Part shown: one piece after another, positions 17,563 through 26,742 of the stretch
Numbering within the stretch: the stretch's first letter is position 1
Layout of the letters: each line of letters starts with the position of its first letter
Assembly: GCA_028275345.1 (NCBI GenBank)
Contig: JAPWUV010000010.1
Span: 120,738-184,737, forward strand
Direction of reading: 5' to 3'
DNA: 64,000 nucleotides
Source: a bacterium
GTDB lineage: Bacteria > Zhuqueibacterota > Zhuqueibacteria > Oleimicrobiales > Geothermoviventaceae
Notes under the pieces: model-generated
Told to the model about the DNA's origin: nothing
Databases searched by the model: none
The model's input: only the letters and a program-made list of their open reading frames with translations
Program-made: the position numbers and the translations under genes

Positions 17563-20355
17563 TCACTTCAGGAAGATCATCTTCTTGCTCAAGCGCAGAT
17601 TGCCAGCCTCGAGGCGGTAGATGTACGTGCCGGCGCTCACCAGCTCGCCGGCGTCATCGCGCCCGTCCCAGGACACGCGGTGATAACCAGCCGCCATTCG
17701 GCCTTGCACCAGCGTCCGGATCGGATGGCCCTGCATTGAGTACACCGTTACGGTGACCTGTTCCGGCCTCGGCAATCCGAAGACGATCTCCGTGCTCGGG
17801 TTGAAGGGATTCGGGTAGTTCTGCTCCAGGACGAAGTCCGTGGGCACGCGGCCGCCGGTGCTCCCAGTAACCCCAGATACCAGCACTACGCACTCCTCCG
17901 AGTAACGGCTCTCATTTCCGGAGAAGTCGAATGCGGAGACGCGGTAATAGTACGTGGTGCCGGCGACGACATCCGGATCCAGGTACTTCGCCTCGGTCGT
18001 AGTGGCGATCGGTCGGGATGCCCTGGGATCGAAGCCGGGCGTCGTGCTCCGGTAGATGGCGAAGTAGCGGAAATCTTCATCCACCGGCTCGGCCCACTTC
18101 AGTTCCACGCCCTGCGAGGTCACCGTCGCCACGATGTTGGTCGGCGTGTTGGGCACCAGGTTGTCCACCGAGTAGCCGCTGTCCGGCGCGCTCATGGCGT
18201 ACACGCCCGGGATATCCGTATGCCCGGATATCCTGAAGACGGACCAATGCATTCCGCCCGTCTTCGTCGAATCGAAGAGGGTAGGAGCCACGGCCGCGTA
18301 CTGTTCCATGGCCGCCGCGGGCACGTAGCCAGCAAAGATCCACGGCTCCCCATTAATCAGGACGACCGCGCCCTCCTCCGGCTTGATCTGCTCCGGCCGC
18401 ACCAGCTCGAGCGACTCGTAGACGCGCCCGCCCTTCTGGGTCGTCGCCGTCTTTCCCGCGAGGTCGGGCCGACGCCAGATCATGTAGTACTTAATGGGCA
18501 TCGGTCCAATGCCATCGCCGCCAAACCGGGTCCAGGTGATCAGCACCTGCTTCCCGTTGTCGTTCGGCACGTCCCGGATCGACAGGATCCTCCCCGCGCC
18601 GATGTCGCCGGTAGTGAGGGCGGCATAGCTGGCGCGCAGCAAATTGACGGCGAACTGATAATTGTGGATCCCGTAGCTTCCGTCCTCTTTCACCACCAGG
18701 TAGTTGTAGGCGGCCTGCAGTTGGACGGGCGTGTAGCCGGGATTGACCGTCGGACGCACTTCCAGTGCCACCTCCGGCGAACCGATGGGCGGCAATAGCA
18801 TCGCCACGGCTTCGAGCAAGCCCTTCACCTCATCCTGGGCGCTCTCGATCTGGCCATCACCATCATAGTCCTCCTTGGCCTTGAGATCCGCGAAGGACCG
18901 GATCGGCCCATGGCAATGCTGGCAAGCCGTTACATTGTCCACGTCGTCCGCCGGGTTATCGGGCGTACCGCCATCCCAATGCATGGCGAAGGTGTGCTCA
19001 CCCAGGTGATTCGCCGCCGGGCTGGGTGAAGACGGGGTCGGCGCCATGTGGCAGCCCACACAACCCTCTTCCACCACCTTCAGGTGATTGGAACTGGGGA
19101 TGTGAAGCCCGAAGGTGACCACGTTGGTACCCGCAAGCACGTCCGCCTGGGGGCCGTGATGGGGACCGAAGCGGGAATGCCAGGCCGTCGCGTAGGTCAC
19201 AGCATCCTCACGACTCTTGTGGCAGTTCATGCACAGCTTGCCCGCTCCGCCTTCGGAAATCACGTGCCCGTTCTTGAGGACCACATCCGCGACCGTTCGG
19301 ACTTGGTGAAGGTTCTCCGCACTATGGGGATCATGGCACACCTGGCAGGTCACGCGCGGTTCGCCCAAGGTTTGCCGCAGATATTGCAGGTCCTTGTCCA
19401 CGGCATGGACGAATCCGTAGGCCGAATGACACTCGGCACACTCGGCACGCGTAGCCGCGAACGCCACACCCACCGCATGAAGGGACTGTTTCCACTGGTA
19501 GCTCTTGATGTGGTGCGAAGGAGCATCGTGGCACTTCCCGCAGACGCCTTCGTCCATGGTCACATCAGTCCCCTGGGGATTGCCCCCATGGAGGCTACCC
19601 GGGCCATGGCAATTCTCGCACTGAATGTTGGCCAGCTGGGCCAGCTGTGGATAGCGAGCCACCAAGGTATCCCAGTTCCCAGGGACGGTCTGGCTCGGGA
19701 AGGTCCAGCCGAGCTGACGAGCTACGTCATCGAAGCCGCCATTGTCGGCGGTGGGGGAAACATCGTAGCCCACCGTATGACAGCTGATGCAACGGCTCTG
19801 ATAGTGGTCGCTGGCGATGCCGTCAATTCCCAAGGTGAAGATCTCGGCGTGCTTCGTCTCCCGCCACTGAGAGACCTTCCCGGCGTGGCATCCCAGTCCG
19901 CACTGAGGGAAATGGGCTGTCGCACCACCCAGGATCCCGATCCCCACGTAACGAGCTGCCACAATACTGACCGTATCCGCCGCCGGACCCGCGTCCGTTG
20001 CGATCTCCAACCGGATCAGGAACTCCCCAGTGGTATCCGGGACAAAGGTGGTCGTTGGGGTATCCGTGCTGCTGAGCGTAGCCCTCGAGCCTGCCGGAAC
20101 GCGCAAGAGAGACCAAGAGTAGGAGGTCACTGTCTTGCCGGTCAGCTCACGTCCCGAAAGGTAGACCAGTTCACCCTTCCCCACGACCCTCAACCCCGTC
20201 GAAGGCGGGGTAGTGAGACCCTGTTGGGCAATTTCGCCCGGGCTCATCGCCTCCACCGTGATCGCCGCCGACGGGGCCTGAGCCCATGCCATGCCGCTCA
20301 AGCACAGGATCAACCCCACGGTCCAAAGGCCTACTGCACGCGCTGCTTGCCTCAT
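17563..20355 (-). CDS. Exported multiheme c-type cytochrome with PKD-like, FN3 and sorting domains
   Basis: A 930-residue protein with a signal peptide (1-25, cut after AWA). A PKD/Ig-like domain spans about 45-135. The heme region (about 150-490) has eight CXXCH sites (CISCH, CENCH, CGKCH, CAECH, CQVCH, CMNCH, CVGCH, CQHCH) and one earlier CGLGCH at 152-157, which is CX3CH. Many extra His residues could be distal ligands. An FN3 domain (about 735-830) and a FlgD-like C-terminal sorting domain (NYPNPFNPST … LSKKMIFLK) end the protein. It resembles the cytochrome c554 type of extracellular or surface multiheme proteins. Electron donor and acceptor are unknown. It has its own promoter and terminator. 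Confidence 0.9.
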   Translation of the reverse strand: MRQAARAVGLWTVGLILCLSGMAWAQAPSAAITVEAMSPGEIAQQGLTTPPSTGLRVVGKGELVYLSGRELTGKTVTSYSWSLLRVPAGSRATLSSTDTPTTTFVPDTTGEFLIRLEIATDAGPAADTVSIVAARYVGIGILGGATAHFPQCGLGCHAGKVSQWRETKHAEIFTLGIDGIASDHYQSRCISCHTVGYDVSPTADNGGFDDVARQLGWTFPSQTVPGNWDTLVARYPQLAQLANIQCENCHGPGSLHGGNPQGTDVTMDEGVCGKCHDAPSHHIKSYQWKQSLHAVGVAFAATRAECAECHSAYGFVHAVDKDLQYLRQTLGEPRVTCQVCHDPHSAENLHQVRTVADVVLKNGHVISEGGAGKLCMNCHKSREDAVTYATAWHSRFGPHHGPQADVLAGTNVVTFGLHIPSSNHLKVVEEGCVGCHMAPTPSSPSPAANHLGEHTFAMHWDGGTPDNPADDVDNVTACQHCHGPIRSFADLKAKEDYDGDGQIESAQDEVKGLLEAVAMLLPPIGSPEVALEVRPTVNPGYTPVQLQAAYNYLVVKEDGSYGIHNYQFAVNLLRASYAALTTGDIGAGRILSIRDVPNDNGKQVLITWTRFGGDGIGPMPIKYYMIWRRPDLAGKTATTQKGGRVYESLELVRPEQIKPEEGAVVLINGEPWIFAGYVPAAAMEQYAAVAPTLFDSTKTGGMHWSVFRISGHTDIPGVYAMSAPDSGYSVDNLVPNTPTNIVATVTSQGVELKWAEPVDEDFRYFAIYRSTTPGFDPRASRPIATTTEAKYLDPDVVAGTTYYYRVSAFDFSGNESRYSEECVVLVSGVTGSTGGRVPTDFVLEQNYPNPFNPSTEIVFGLPRPEQVTVTVYSMQGHPIRTLVQGRMAAGYHRVSWDGRDDAGELVSAGTYIYRLEAGNLRLSKKMIFLK

Positions 20356-20482
20356 AGACGCCTCCGCAGCTTGGTTGCCGCCTTCAACCCCGTCCTCCTG
20401 CCTTCAGACCCCCACGTGCGACAAATCTCTCCCGCGCACCACCTCCTTCCCGTCTCGTCTTGACCTCTCACAACGCCGCTCA

Positions 20483-20511
20483 AATCTACCAGACGCCACC
20501 GAACGTGTCAA
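20483..20511 (-). promoter_or_regulatory. Strong sigma70-type promoter for the multiheme cytochrome
   Basis: On the minus strand: TTGACA (20511-20506), a 17-nt spacer, then TAGATT (20488-20483). The -35 box is a perfect consensus match. It leaves an untranslated leader of about 120 nt before the start at 20355. The rest of 20356-20637 shows no gene. Confidence 0.8.
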
Positions 20512-20637
20512 GCGGATTTTAGGAAAGCTGTACCAATAACTGAGCCTCGGCGTGCGCGCCCCTTTTCGCAGGTCTCGCGATGGAGACGCAGGATTCCTTC
20601 CGATGATTCGAGGAGAAGGAACCATCCCGCCTTTTCC

Positions 20638-21609
20638 TCACCACGCGTACGCCTCCGGTGCCGGTCCACCCGGGCCGGGCCAGATCTCGTCCAGCTCGTG
20701 GAGCACCTCTTTGCACAGCTGAAGCTCAAGCGCCCGCATCGATTGCTCCAGCTGCTCCACGGTCCGGGGACCGATGACCGGCGCGGTGACGCCCGGCCGG
20801 TGTAGGAGCCAAGCCAGGGCCACACAAGCCGGTTCCTCCCCCACCTGGCGACATAGCTCCTCGTAACGCAGGACTTTCTCCCTCAGCCTCAGGGAGGACT
20901 CGAACCGGCGTTCCCGCGCCCTGCGACCTTCGGGGCTGGCGTGCGACGAGCCGGCAAGCAATCCCGCCGCGAGCGGGCTGTACGCCAGGAAGCCAATCCC
21001 AAGTGCTTGGCAGGCGGGTATCACCTCCAGCTCCACCATTCGGTTGGTCAGGTTGTAGAGGCTTTGCTCCGAAATCAATCCCAAGAGGTTCCGCTTTTGT
21101 GCCTCACACTGAGCCACGGCGATCTGCCATGCCGCGAAGTTGCTACTCCCCACATAGATGACCTTCCCTTCCCGCACGAGTTGCTCCATCGCCTGCCAGA
21201 TCTCCTCCCAAGGCACGGACCGGTCGACATGGTGCATCTGATACAAGTCAATGTGATCCGTTTGCAGTCTGCGCAGGCTATCCTCGCATGCCCGCCGAAT
21301 GTGATAGGCCGAGAGACCCCGGTCGTTCGGACCGTCTCCGACCGGAGTGTAGACCTTGGTTGCCAGTACGATGCGTTCTCGCCGTCCTCCCCCCTGACTC
21401 AGCCACTTCCCGATCATCTCCTCCGCGCGCCCCAGACCCGAGCTCCCGCCGTAGGTGTTCGCTGTGTCGATCAGATTCACACCGAGCTCCAAAGCCCGAT
21501 CAAGGATGCGGAAGGCCTCCTGCTCAGAGACGTAAAGCCCAAAGTTCATGGTCCCCAGGCATAGGCGACTTACCCTCAGGCCGGAACGTCCCAACTGCAC
21601 GTACCTCAT
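20638..21609 (-). CDS. Aldo/keto reductase
   Basis: A 323-residue NADPH-type aldo/keto reductase (TIM barrel). The catalytic tetrad is visible: Asp and Tyr in LIDTANTYGG, Lys in IVLATKVYTP and His in LYQMHHVDRS; the C-terminal VIGPRTVEQLEQSM binds the cofactor phosphate. ATG at 21609 follows AAGGAGGTGGTGCC; the reading frame upstream to 21867 is not coding-like and would lack a ribosome binding site. The substrate cannot be inferred. It is transcribed alone, divergently from pfp. Confidence 0.92.
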   Translation of the reverse strand: MRYVQLGRSGLRVSRLCLGTMNFGLYVSEQEAFRILDRALELGVNLIDTANTYGGSSGLGRAEEMIGKWLSQGGGRRERIVLATKVYTPVGDGPNDRGLSAYHIRRACEDSLRRLQTDHIDLYQMHHVDRSVPWEEIWQAMEQLVREGKVIYVGSSNFAAWQIAVAQCEAQKRNLLGLISEQSLYNLTNRMVELEVIPACQALGIGFLAYSPLAAGLLAGSSHASPEGRRARERRFESSLRLREKVLRYEELCRQVGEEPACVALAWLLHRPGVTAPVIGPRTVEQLEQSMRALELQLCKEVLHELDEIWPGPGGPAPEAYAW

Positions 21610-21903
21610 GGCACCACCTCCTTCGGTGACTGGCGGATCTCGGATTGGCTCACCGAACCGGCCGACGGGCACACCTTCCCCCTGCGCAATGAACTGTGCA
21701 GTCCGACGATCTCCCTCAAAAACAGGGGGAAGAGGCCACTCTTCGCCGCGCGGCTGGATTGCGGCTTCCGGCCGTGTGGGCAGTGCGAAGTCCACGAAGA
21801 GGACGTGGAACCGAGATGCACTACGCACCAGCCCCCGTTTCGGGTTCCGTGCTGGGCCGTGCAACAAGCAATCCCTTGCGAGGACCTATCCTCTTGGTGG
21901 GCC

Positions 21904-21932
21904 TTGCATTTGGGGGAAGGATTCGTTACATT
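21904..21932 (+). promoter_or_regulatory. Sigma70-type promoter for pfp
   Basis: TTGCAT (21904-21909), a 17-nt spacer, and TACATT (21927-21932), about 190 bp before the pfp start. The predicted transcription start falls inside the hairpin at 21934-21953. Confidence 0.6.
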
Positions 21933-21933
21933 A

Positions 21934-21953
21934 CCGCCGGTTTTCAACGGCGG
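21934..21953 (+). promoter_or_regulatory. Hairpin or operator at the pfp transcription start
   Basis: Perfect 6-bp inverted repeat CCGCCG (21934-21939) and CGGCGG (21948-21953) with an 8-nt loop, immediately after the -10 box. It could be a repressor operator or the first stem of the leader RNA. Confidence 0.4.
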
Positions 21954-22009
21954 GGTTCGATCCTCGGCAGGGCCAATTGTTCCCCGCCGTGTGCGACAGA
22001 AGGGAGTCG

Positions 22010-22046
22010 CCCCCAGTGCAAGGGTAAGAAGTCCATGCGCTGGGGG
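22010..22046 (+). promoter_or_regulatory. Stem-loop in the pfp 5' leader
   Basis: Ten-bp stem with one wobble pair: CCCCCAGTGC (22010-22019) with GCGCTGGGGG (22037-22046), 17-nt loop. No T run follows, so it is not an intrinsic terminator on the plus strand. It lies 75 nt before the start codon. Confidence 0.45.
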
Positions 22047-22121
22047 TAATTCGTAGCTTCGGACAGTTGGCATGGGTCAACAGGTGGTCAGTGGAAGGAT
22101 GACGTAAGGAGGCCTGAAGCG

Positions 22122-23402
22122 ATGGCAAAGGTTCCGAAAGGACGTCTTGGCATCCTGGTCGGGGGTGGGCCGGCCCCCGGGATCAACGGCGTCATCAGCG
22201 CCGCCACCATTGAGGCGATCGAGAACGGGCTGGAGGTCATCGGGATCCTGGACGGATACAAGTGGCTGGAACAAGGGGATATCACCCATATTCGTCCTCT
22301 GGCCATCGAGGATGTGTCTCGCATTCATTTCGAGGGTGGCTCCATCCTGAGGACCTCGCGCGCCAACCCCACCAAGACTCCCGAGCGGCTCAAGCGGACG
22401 GTGGAATCCCTTCACCAGCTGGGGCTCGACTACTTGATCACCATTGGCGGAGACGATACCGCCTACGCGGCCAGCGTCTTGGCCTCGCATCCGGACACGC
22501 GGGTGAAGATCGCCCACGTCCCGAAGACGATCGACAACGACCTCCCTCTCCCCGGCAATATCCCCACCTTCGGATATCAGACGGCACGTCACCTCGGCGC
22601 GCAATTGGTGCGGAACCTGATGGAGGATAGCCGCACCACCAATCGATGGTACATCGTGGTCTCCATGGGCCGGAAGGCAGGACACTTGGCCCTGGGCATC
22701 GGCAAAGCGGCAGGGGCCACCCTCACGGTCATTGCGGAGGAATTCGGCAAGAAGCAGATCACGATCAAGGAAGTCTGCGACGTGATCGAGGGCTCCATCA
22801 TCAAGCGCAAGGCGCGCGGACGCGACGACGGCCTCTGCGTCATCGCCGAGGGCATTGCGGAACACTTCAGCAAAGAGGAGCTGGCCAAGATCCCCGGGAT
22901 GGTCCTGGAATACGACGACTTCGGGAACGTCCGTCTGGCGGAGGTGGAGCTGGGCAAGGTGCTGAAGCTCGAACTGGAACGCCGCTTCCGCGAGCGCAAT
23001 GAGAAGCTCCAGATCGTGGAGATCAGCATTGGATACGAACTGCGCTCGGCCCCTCCCATCCCGTTCGACCAGGAGTACACCCGCGACCTCGGCTACAGCG
23101 CCGTGCGCTACCTGCTGAATCTGCCTCCGGGCGACAAGGGAGGAGCCCTCATCTGCGTCGATGCCGGAAAACTCATGCCGATCCGCTTCGAGGACATGAT
23201 CGATCCGGCGACGGGCAAGACGCGGGTCCGCATGGTGGACGTCACCACCGAGTCCTACCAAGTCGCCAGGAACTACATGATCCGCCTGGAACGCGAGGAT
23301 TTCGAGGATCCGGAGCAATTGGCCAAGCTCGCTGCCGTGGCCAAGATGACCCCACAGGAGTTCACCCAGCGCTTCGGCTACTTGGTGGGCATCCATTCCT
23401 GA
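22122..23402 (+). CDS. pfp: PPi-type 6-phosphofructokinase
   Basis: Phosphorylates fructose 6-phosphate at C1. A 426-residue PFK-family protein with the phosphate-donor signatures of the pyrophosphate type: GGDD at 109-112 (ATP enzymes have GGDG) and Lys in PKTIDND at 134-140. Other motifs: GGGPAPGINGVI at the N terminus, GRKAGHLALGIG, and GYELRSAPPIPFDQEY. The PPi enzyme is reversible and saves ATP. ATG follows AAGGAGGCCTG. Transcribed alone, with its own promoter, a structured leader and a strong terminator. PPi use is inferred from the two residues. Confidence 0.93.
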   Translation: MAKVPKGRLGILVGGGPAPGINGVISAATIEAIENGLEVIGILDGYKWLEQGDITHIRPLAIEDVSRIHFEGGSILRTSRANPTKTPERLKRTVESLHQLGLDYLITIGGDDTAYAASVLASHPDTRVKIAHVPKTIDNDLPLPGNIPTFGYQTARHLGAQLVRNLMEDSRTTNRWYIVVSMGRKAGHLALGIGKAAGATLTVIAEEFGKKQITIKEVCDVIEGSIIKRKARGRDDGLCVIAEGIAEHFSKEELAKIPGMVLEYDDFGNVRLAEVELGKVLKLELERRFRERNEKLQIVEISIGYELRSAPPIPFDQEYTRDLGYSAVRYLLNLPPGDKGGALICVDAGKLMPIRFEDMIDPATGKTRVRMVDVTTESYQVARNYMIRLEREDFEDPEQLAKLAAVAKMTPQEFTQRFGYLVGIHS

Positions 23403-23432
23403 TGGCAGAGGCGGGACGAGTCGACGCCGAAG

Positions 23433-23470
23433 GCCCGGCACACCTCGCCGGGCTTTTTCTTTTTCTTTCT
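23433..23470 (+). terminator. Rho-independent terminator after pfp
   Basis: Perfect 7-bp stem GCCCGGC (23433-23439) and GCCGGGC (23447-23453), 7-nt loop, followed by TTTTTCTTTTTCTTT. Confidence 0.95.
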
Positions 23471-23659
23471 TCCGCCGAGCTGCCTCGACGGTCGCCGGGA
23501 AGGGGGCTTCTCCGGTAAACGCCCGTCTTCCCCGTAGCAGTGCGGGTACTTTGGCCCATGGGGGTCAATCGTGCGATGTCGGTCCAAGGGGTCCCAAAGC
23601 CTCCCGGGCCACCCTCTCCGATCGCGGGGATTCCCTTGGCTTCGCTTCCGGGAATGACC

Positions 23660-23688
23660 TTGACTTTCAGCGGGGGTTTTGCTAAAAT
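23660..23688 (+). promoter_or_regulatory. Strong sigma70-type promoter for the lysine/inositol operon
   Basis: TTGACT (23660-23665), a 17-nt spacer and TAAAAT (23683-23688), each one base from consensus. Start codon 46 bp downstream at 23734. The remainder of 23403-23733 holds the pfp terminator and nothing else that I recognise. Confidence 0.85.
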
Positions 23689-23733
23689 AAGCGGCTTCAA
23701 AATTAAGGGGTTGGGCAAACCTGCGAGGACACT

Positions 23734-25221
23734 ATGGCGAAGAGGTATCAGAACTTCATCGCGGGCAAGTGGGTCGACGCGAAGAGCGGCGAGACCTTCG
23801 AGGATCGAAACCCGGCCAATTGGGAGGAGGTCATTGGGATCTTCCCGAAGTCCGGCAAAGAGGACGTCGACGAAGCCGTGGCGGCGGCCCGACGCGCCTT
23901 CCCAAAGTGGAAGGCCATCCCCGTTCCCGAACGCGGGGAGATCCTCAAGCGCGCCGGAGACCTCCTGGTGGCGCGGAAGGAAGAGATCGCTCGCCTGATG
24001 ACCCGAGAGATGGGCAAGATCCTGGCGGAAACCCGCGGGGACGTGCAGGAGGGGATCGACACGGCCTACTACGCATTCGGAGAGGGCCGTAGGTTCTTCG
24101 GACACACGGTCCCCTCCGAACTTCCGAACAAGTTCAACATGACGATGCGCATGCCCATCGGGGTAGCTGGGATCATTACCCCGTGGAATTTCCCCATGGC
24201 CATCCCCTCGTGGAAGATCTTCCCGGCGCTGCTCTGCGGGAATACCCTGGTCTTCAAACCGGCGAGCGACACCCCAGCCACGGCCAATGCCCTGGTGGAG
24301 ATCCTCCTGGAGGCCGGGGTGATGCCGGAAGCGATCAACCTGGTGCACGGCAGCGGGGCGAGCGTCGGAATGGCAATCGTCCGGCATCCCGACGTTGACC
24401 TCATCTCCTTCACGGGTTCCTCCGCGGTCGGAAAAGTCATTAATGCCGAGGCGGGGAAGGATCTCAAGCGGGTGAGCCTGGAACTGGGCGGCAAGAATGC
24501 GCAGATCGTGATGGACGATGCCGACCTGGAACTGGCGCTCGAAGGCGTCCTCTGGGGAGCCTTCGGGACGACCGGCCAACGCTGCACGGCGACCAGTCGT
24601 CTCATCTTGCATGAGAAGATCCACGACCAGTTCGTGGAAATGTTGGTGGATCGCGCCAGCAAGATTCGCATCGGGAACGGGTTGGACGAGAACGTCCAGA
24701 TGGGGCCGGTGATCAACCAGGCCCAACGGGAGATCATCCACCAGTACGTCCGCATCGGACAGGAGGAAGGGGCCAAACTGGTTCTGGGCGGTCACCCCTA
24801 CGAGGAGGGGGAATGCAAGAAAGGGTGGTTCTATGCACCCACCATTTTCGTGGACGTGAAGCCCTCCATGCGCATCGCCCAGGAGGAGATCTTCGGTCCC
24901 GTCCTCAGCGTGATCAAGGTGAGCTCCCTCGAGGAGGCCATCGCCGTGCTCAACGGTACTCGCTATGGCCTGTCCTCCTCTATTTACACCCAGGATGTGA
25001 ACGCAGCCTACCGCGCGATCCGGGATATCGAGGCGGGCATCACGTACATCAACGGTCCGACCATCGGCGCCGAGTGCCACATGCCCTTCGGAGGCGTCAA
25101 GGAAACGGGAAATGGACACCGCGAGGGCGGCTGGACCGTGTATGACTTCTTCTCGGAGATCAAGACCGTCTACGTGGACTTTTCCGGACGACTCCAGCGA
25201 GCCCAGATCGACAACCGATAG
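23734..25221 (+). CDS. NAD(P)-dependent aldehyde dehydrogenase, probably 2-aminoadipate semialdehyde dehydrogenase
   Basis: A 495-residue class I/II aldehyde dehydrogenase. The cofactor-binding FTGSSAVG (226-233), general base Glu250 in LELGGKN and catalytic Cys284 in GQRCTAT are present. The next gene encodes L-lysine 6-transaminase, whose product is 2-aminoadipate 6-semialdehyde (in equilibrium with piperideine-6-carboxylate). This enzyme is therefore most likely the dehydrogenase that makes 2-aminoadipate. That specificity is inferred from context; the sequence alone gives only aldehyde dehydrogenase. ATG at 23734 follows GCGAGGACACT. First gene of the operon. Confidence 0.9.
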   Translation: MAKRYQNFIAGKWVDAKSGETFEDRNPANWEEVIGIFPKSGKEDVDEAVAAARRAFPKWKAIPVPERGEILKRAGDLLVARKEEIARLMTREMGKILAETRGDVQEGIDTAYYAFGEGRRFFGHTVPSELPNKFNMTMRMPIGVAGIITPWNFPMAIPSWKIFPALLCGNTLVFKPASDTPATANALVEILLEAGVMPEAINLVHGSGASVGMAIVRHPDVDLISFTGSSAVGKVINAEAGKDLKRVSLELGGKNAQIVMDDADLELALEGVLWGAFGTTGQRCTATSRLILHEKIHDQFVEMLVDRASKIRIGNGLDENVQMGPVINQAQREIIHQYVRIGQEEGAKLVLGGHPYEEGECKKGWFYAPTIFVDVKPSMRIAQEEIFGPVLSVIKVSSLEEAIAVLNGTRYGLSSSIYTQDVNAAYRAIRDIEAGITYINGPTIGAECHMPFGGVKETGNGHREGGWTVYDFFSEIKTVYVDFSGRLQRAQIDNR

Positions 25222-25302
25222 CGGGCGGCAACCCTCTCGCCGACAAGAGGCGCTCCCCGCCATGGTTCAACTGGCAGGTCGGACCGAGAAACGGAGGATT
25301 GG

Positions 25303-26682
25303 ATGATTCGGATTTCCCCGAGGGATGTGCATGCGACGCTCCGAAAGCATATGCTGGTTGATGGCTTCGATATCGTGGTGGACCTGGAGAAGAGCAAAGG
25401 CGCGTATCTGGTCGATGCCCTAAGCGGCAAACGCTACCTCGATTTCTTCACTTACTTCGCTACACTGCCCCTGGGCCACAATCACCCGGGGCTGCTCATA
25501 CCGGACTTCCGAAAGAAACTGCTGCGCGCCGCCATCAACAAGCCGTCCAATTCCGACTTCTACACCGTGGAGATGGCGGAGTTCGTGGAGACCTTCTCCC
25601 GCTACGCCATCCCGGACTACCTCCCCCATCTTTTCCTGATCGATGGCGGAGCTCTGGCTGTGGAGAACGCCCTCAAGACCGCTTTCGATTGGAAGGTCCG
25701 GAAGAACTTCGAGAAAGGCTACACGGAGGAGAAGGGAACCAAAGTCATCCACTTCCGCGAGGCCTTCCACGGGAGGAGCGGCTACACGCTCTCCCTGACC
25801 AATACCAGCGATCCGAGGAAGTACATGTACTTCCCGAAATTCGACTGGCCCAGGGTGCTCAATCCCAAGATCACCTTCCCGTTGAATGAAGAGAATCTGG
25901 CCAAGGTGAAGGAGGCGGAAGAGATCAGCCTGCGCCAGATCCAGCAGGCGATCGCCAAGGATCCCGATGACATCGCCGCCATCATCATCGAGCCCATCCA
26001 GGGCGAAGGCGGAGACAACCACTTCCGTCCCGAATTCCTGCGCGAACTCCGCCGGATCTGCGACGAGCACGAAATCCTCCTCATCTTCGACGAGGTGCAG
26101 ACGGGCATCGGACTCACGGGCAAGATGTGGGCGCACGAGCATTTCGACGTGAAACCCGACATCCTCGCCTTCGGCAAGAAGACGCAGGTATGCGGCATCC
26201 TGGCCGGCCGGCGCATCGATGAGGTCAAGAACAACGTCTTCCAGGAATCCAGCCGCTTGAATTCCACCTGGGGCGGAAATCTGGTGGACATGGTCCGATT
26301 CGCCCGCATCCTGGAGATCATCCACGAGGAGAATCTGGTCGAGAACGCCGCGCGCGTGGGAGATTACCTCCTGCATGGGCTGGAGGACATCGCGCGAGAG
26401 ACGGACGGGCAGATGTCGAACGTCCGCGGCCGAGGGCTCTTCATTGCCTTCGATCTTCCGACGACGGAATTGAGAAACCGATTCCTCAGCAAGGCCTTGG
26501 AGAACCGGCTGATCGCCCTCGCCAGCGGCGAACGTTCCGTGCGGTTCCGGCCTCCCCTCAATTTGAAGCAAGAGGAAGCCGATCACGGCCTGGAGATCGT
26601 GCGCAAGACAATCCGCTCGATTCTGCCGAAGAAGGCGCCTCAGGTCAAGCTGGGGATCAATCACGCGAAGTACGAGCTCTGA
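25303..26682 (+). CDS. lat: L-lysine 6-transaminase
   Basis: PLP-dependent class III aminotransferase that moves the epsilon-amino group of lysine to 2-oxoglutarate. 459 residues. LDFFTYFATLPLGHNHPGL at the N terminus, FDEVQTGIGLTGKMWAHEH (262-280) and the PLP-lysine stretch FGKKTQVCG (290-298) are characteristic of lysine 6-transaminase rather than ornithine or GABA transaminases. ATG follows CGGAGGATTGG. It lies 81 bp after the aldehyde dehydrogenase gene and forms a two-step lysine to 2-aminoadipate route with it. Confidence 0.93.
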   Translation: MIRISPRDVHATLRKHMLVDGFDIVVDLEKSKGAYLVDALSGKRYLDFFTYFATLPLGHNHPGLLIPDFRKKLLRAAINKPSNSDFYTVEMAEFVETFSRYAIPDYLPHLFLIDGGALAVENALKTAFDWKVRKNFEKGYTEEKGTKVIHFREAFHGRSGYTLSLTNTSDPRKYMYFPKFDWPRVLNPKITFPLNEENLAKVKEAEEISLRQIQQAIAKDPDDIAAIIIEPIQGEGGDNHFRPEFLRELRRICDEHEILLIFDEVQTGIGLTGKMWAHEHFDVKPDILAFGKKTQVCGILAGRRIDEVKNNVFQESSRLNSTWGGNLVDMVRFARILEIIHEENLVENAARVGDYLLHGLEDIARETDGQMSNVRGRGLFIAFDLPTTELRNRFLSKALENRLIALASGERSVRFRPPLNLKQEEADHGLEIVRKTIRSILPKKAPQVKLGINHAKYEL

Positions 26683-26742
26683 GGCGATGGGCCCGGGAGA
26701 AACACCTTCGCCGTGGTCCGAAGAGGAGCTACGGGTCAGGTT

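Larger units (their letters stand above)
21610..22121. other. Divergent intergenic region between aldo/keto reductase and pfp
   Basis: A 512-bp region with no convincing gene. It contains a plus-strand promoter (21904-21932) and two hairpins in the pfp leader, listed separately. The half nearer the aldo/keto reductase shows no clear promoter motif that I could pick out. Short open frames across it overlap each other in several frames and look random. Confidence 0.6.

Noticed and set aside
21900..21975. A tRNA-like 76-nt segment with a 7-bp acceptor-like stem and a GGTTCGATCC T-arm-like block
   Set aside because: The anticodon-like loop has eight bases, the D-arm region is too long, and the T stem has a mismatch. 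A promoter and a hairpin explain the same bases better.
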